Source of the DNA: Paenisporosarcina sp. FSL H8-0542
Lineage (GTDB): Bacteria > Bacillota > Bacilli > Bacillales_A > Planococcaceae
Assembly: GCF_038632915.1 (NCBI RefSeq)
Contig: NZ_CP152050.1
Location: 3,193,001-3,257,000 of the forward strand
DNA: 64,000 nt
Direction: 5' to 3'
The position numbers and the translations under genes were made by a program. Within the stretch, counting starts at the first letter, position 1, and the number at the start of each line of letters is the position of its first letter. Under the pieces are notes generated by a model that did not search any database, was not told where the DNA came from, and worked only from the letters and a program-made list of their open reading frames with translations. Of this stretch, positions 62,804 to 64,000 are shown one piece after another.

Positions 62804-63163
62804 TTGTTTAAAATGGGGAACAAACTAAAAGAATTAAGAACGAAAAAATGTATCACATCTGAACAGTTAGCTGAAAATCTGGATGTTGCAAAAAGCATTA
62901 TCTGGAGTTACGAACTAAATAAAAAAGAGCCAAGCAATAGTCATTTAATTAAAATTGCTGATTTTTTTGATGTCTCGGTGGATTATTTATTGGGTCGGGA
63001 ACAGAAGAACAATACGGTTAATTTTCAGTATCCTTTCGATGACATCATCGATAAATACACTTTCCTGATCGACAATCATCCGATAGGCAAAGAAGAATTG
63101 TTGGATTCAATTGCTTTTATTAAAGCCAAACGAATCATGATAGCTCAAAATCTAGTTAAATAG
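62804..63163 (+). CDS. XRE-family transcriptional regulator
   Basis: About 119 residues. Helix-turn-helix at the N-terminus (KLKELRTKKCITSEQLAENL, VAKSIIWSYELNKKEPSNSH), then FDVSVDYLLGREQ typical of the HTH_3/SinR-like group, and a C-terminal helical tail with IDNHPIGKEELLDSIAF. The likely start is TTG 62804 (AAAAGGGA 9 bp upstream); ATG 62813 or 62795 are alternatives. Target unknown. Confidence 0.8.
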   Translation: MFKMGNKLKELRTKKCITSEQLAENLDVAKSIIWSYELNKKEPSNSHLIKIADFFDVSVDYLLGREQKNNTVNFQYPFDDIIDKYTFLIDNHPIGKEELLDSIAFIKAKRIMIAQNLVK

Positions 63164-63204
63164 ATAACACCAATACATGGAGAATTTAATGGAGGCTACA
63201 AGGC

Positions 63205-64000
63205 ATGTGGGACCAACAACACGTTGAAACAGCTAGGGGAACTTTTGAGATTTTCATAAAAGGAAATGGCGCACCCATCTGTGTGACTCATTTGTATAGC
63301 GCCTATAATGCAAACGGAAATACATTTGCAAATGCATTTACTGATTATTACACTGTTTATCTCGTTAACTTGCGTGGCGCAGGCAAATCAGCCAAATACA
63401 TACGTGATGAAGATTTAAGCATAAAAGAGTCCATCGGCGATTTGGAAGCCATTCGAGAGGCGCTTCATTTCGAAAAATGGGCATTTGCTGGCCATTCCAC
63501 GGGAGGTATGCTTGGGCTCGTGTATGCCATACAAACACCACGTTCATTAACGAAAATCGTCATTGGAGGAGCTTCAGCATCTAAAGAATATATGAATCAT
63601 CCAGGAAGTATTTACTGTAAAGACAATCCGAATAACAAACGTCTGCTTGAAATACTCAGTATACTAAACTCACCCACTAGCGCTAATGAAATAAAGAGGG
63701 CTGCAGGACGGGAGTGGACCGAAATGTCCATTTACCACCCGGAGAAATACGAGGAGTATTTCAACACCCCAAATAGTGGAAGTGTAGTACCTGCGCGACT
63801 CAATTATTATTCCTACTCTGAACTGCCTAACTATGACCTTGTGCCTCACTTAAAGACGATCACTGTACCGACAACAGTTTACTGTGGTTCGTATGATGCT
63901 CAGTGTCCTTATTTGTTTTCTGAACAAATCGCACATACCATCCCAAATGCAAACTTATTTACATTTAGAGAAAGCAACCATTTCCCTTTCACTGAAGAAC
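63205..64000 (+). CDS. Alpha/beta hydrolase, 3' end cut by window
   Basis: The first 265 codons are present. Oxyanion region VTHLYSAYNANG, then YLVNLRGAGKSA, nucleophile elbow AGHSTGGMLG with Ser near residue 98, acid in YCGSYDAQCPYLF and His in RESNHFPFTEE at the edge. The set fits the prolyl-iminopeptidase/epoxide-hydrolase-like group. GGAGG precedes the ATG at 63205. Substrate unknown. Downstream of the XRE gene on the same strand by 41 bp. Confidence 0.85.
   Translation, partial: MWDQQHVETARGTFEIFIKGNGAPICVTHLYSAYNANGNTFANAFTDYYTVYLVNLRGAGKSAKYIRDEDLSIKESIGDLEAIREALHFEKWAFAGHSTGGMLGLVYAIQTPRSLTKIVIGGASASKEYMNHPGSIYCKDNPNNKRLLEILSILNSPTSANEIKRAAGREWTEMSIYHPEKYEEYFNTPNSGSVVPARLNYYSYSELPNYDLVPHLKTITVPTTVYCGSYDAQCPYLFSEQIAHTIPNANLFTFRESNHFPFTEE

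Overview
The window reads as a chromosomal segment of a low-GC, spore-forming member of the Bacillota (order Bacillales). Planococcaceae (Sporosarcina or Paenisporosarcina-like) is my best guess. The basis is AGGAGG-type ribosome binding sites, frequent TTG/GTG starts, Bacillus-type gene families (YumC, YcsI/YcsG with PxpABC, YrzF, YqhV, ArtPQR, TcyABC) and sporulation-linked genes (a Spo0E-family peptide, a KinB-like kinase, an AsnO-like synthetase). I see no rRNA, tRNA, CRISPR array, complete insertion sequence or prophage, so this is ordinary chromosome with some decayed genes.

Layout. 1-4.1 kb: a leftward cystine-type amino acid ABC transporter (TcyABC-like) and rightward oligoendopeptidase F. 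4.1-12.5 kb: a DMT permease with a divergent Lrp-type regulator, a YrzF-like kinase, ferredoxin-NADP reductase YumC, an M50-like membrane protein with an altered catalytic motif, a GntR/FCD regulator and BrnQ. 12.5-20.5 kb: decayed sequence, TrhO, a DegV protein, and the 5-oxoprolinase operon pxpB-pxpC-pxpA-(NRAMP-like transporter)-ycsI. 20.5-30.3 kb: small proteins, oxidoreductases, a Spo0E-like peptide, proline dehydrogenase, an SLH protein, an HD-domain protein and asparagine synthetase. 30.4-38.1 kb: a Kdp potassium-uptake operon. 38-50 kb: small unknowns, an NlpC/P60 hydrolase, SbcCD, AraC and PadR regulators, a VanZ protein and a CHY zinc-finger protein. 50-64 kb: a methyltransferase, a BsuPI lipoprotein, the ArtPQR transporter, the glyoxylate-shunt genes aceA and glcB, a homospermidine-synthase-like protein, a KinB-like kinase, an XRE regulator and a truncated alpha/beta hydrolase.

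The most unusual region is the Kdp operon. A c-di-AMP (ydaO/yuaA) riboswitch leads into a 34-codon membrane peptide, kdpF, kdpA, kdpB, kdpC and then a 783-residue protein built from two tandem KdpD sensor modules (KdpD ATPase plus Usp). That protein has no transmembrane segments and no histidine kinase, and no kdpE is present. A terminator-like hairpin separates it from kdpC. The layout implies that c-di-AMP acts at the RNA level instead of a KdpD/KdpE phosphorelay.

The second striking pattern is a set of short intergenic arrays at 12.7, 21.3, 51.9 and 54.9 kb. A degenerate motif repeats in them at exactly 21 bp, about two helical turns. Three arrays share a TGTCTACCTGG / TGTGCAACCTGG core and the fourth has a TGGWC core.

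Other regulatory logic visible in the sequence: three matching TGCAATATAT operator half-sites tie the GntR gene to itself and to brnQ; an ARG-box-like site overlaps the artPQR promoter; and a CodY-box-like sequence precedes the pxp operon.
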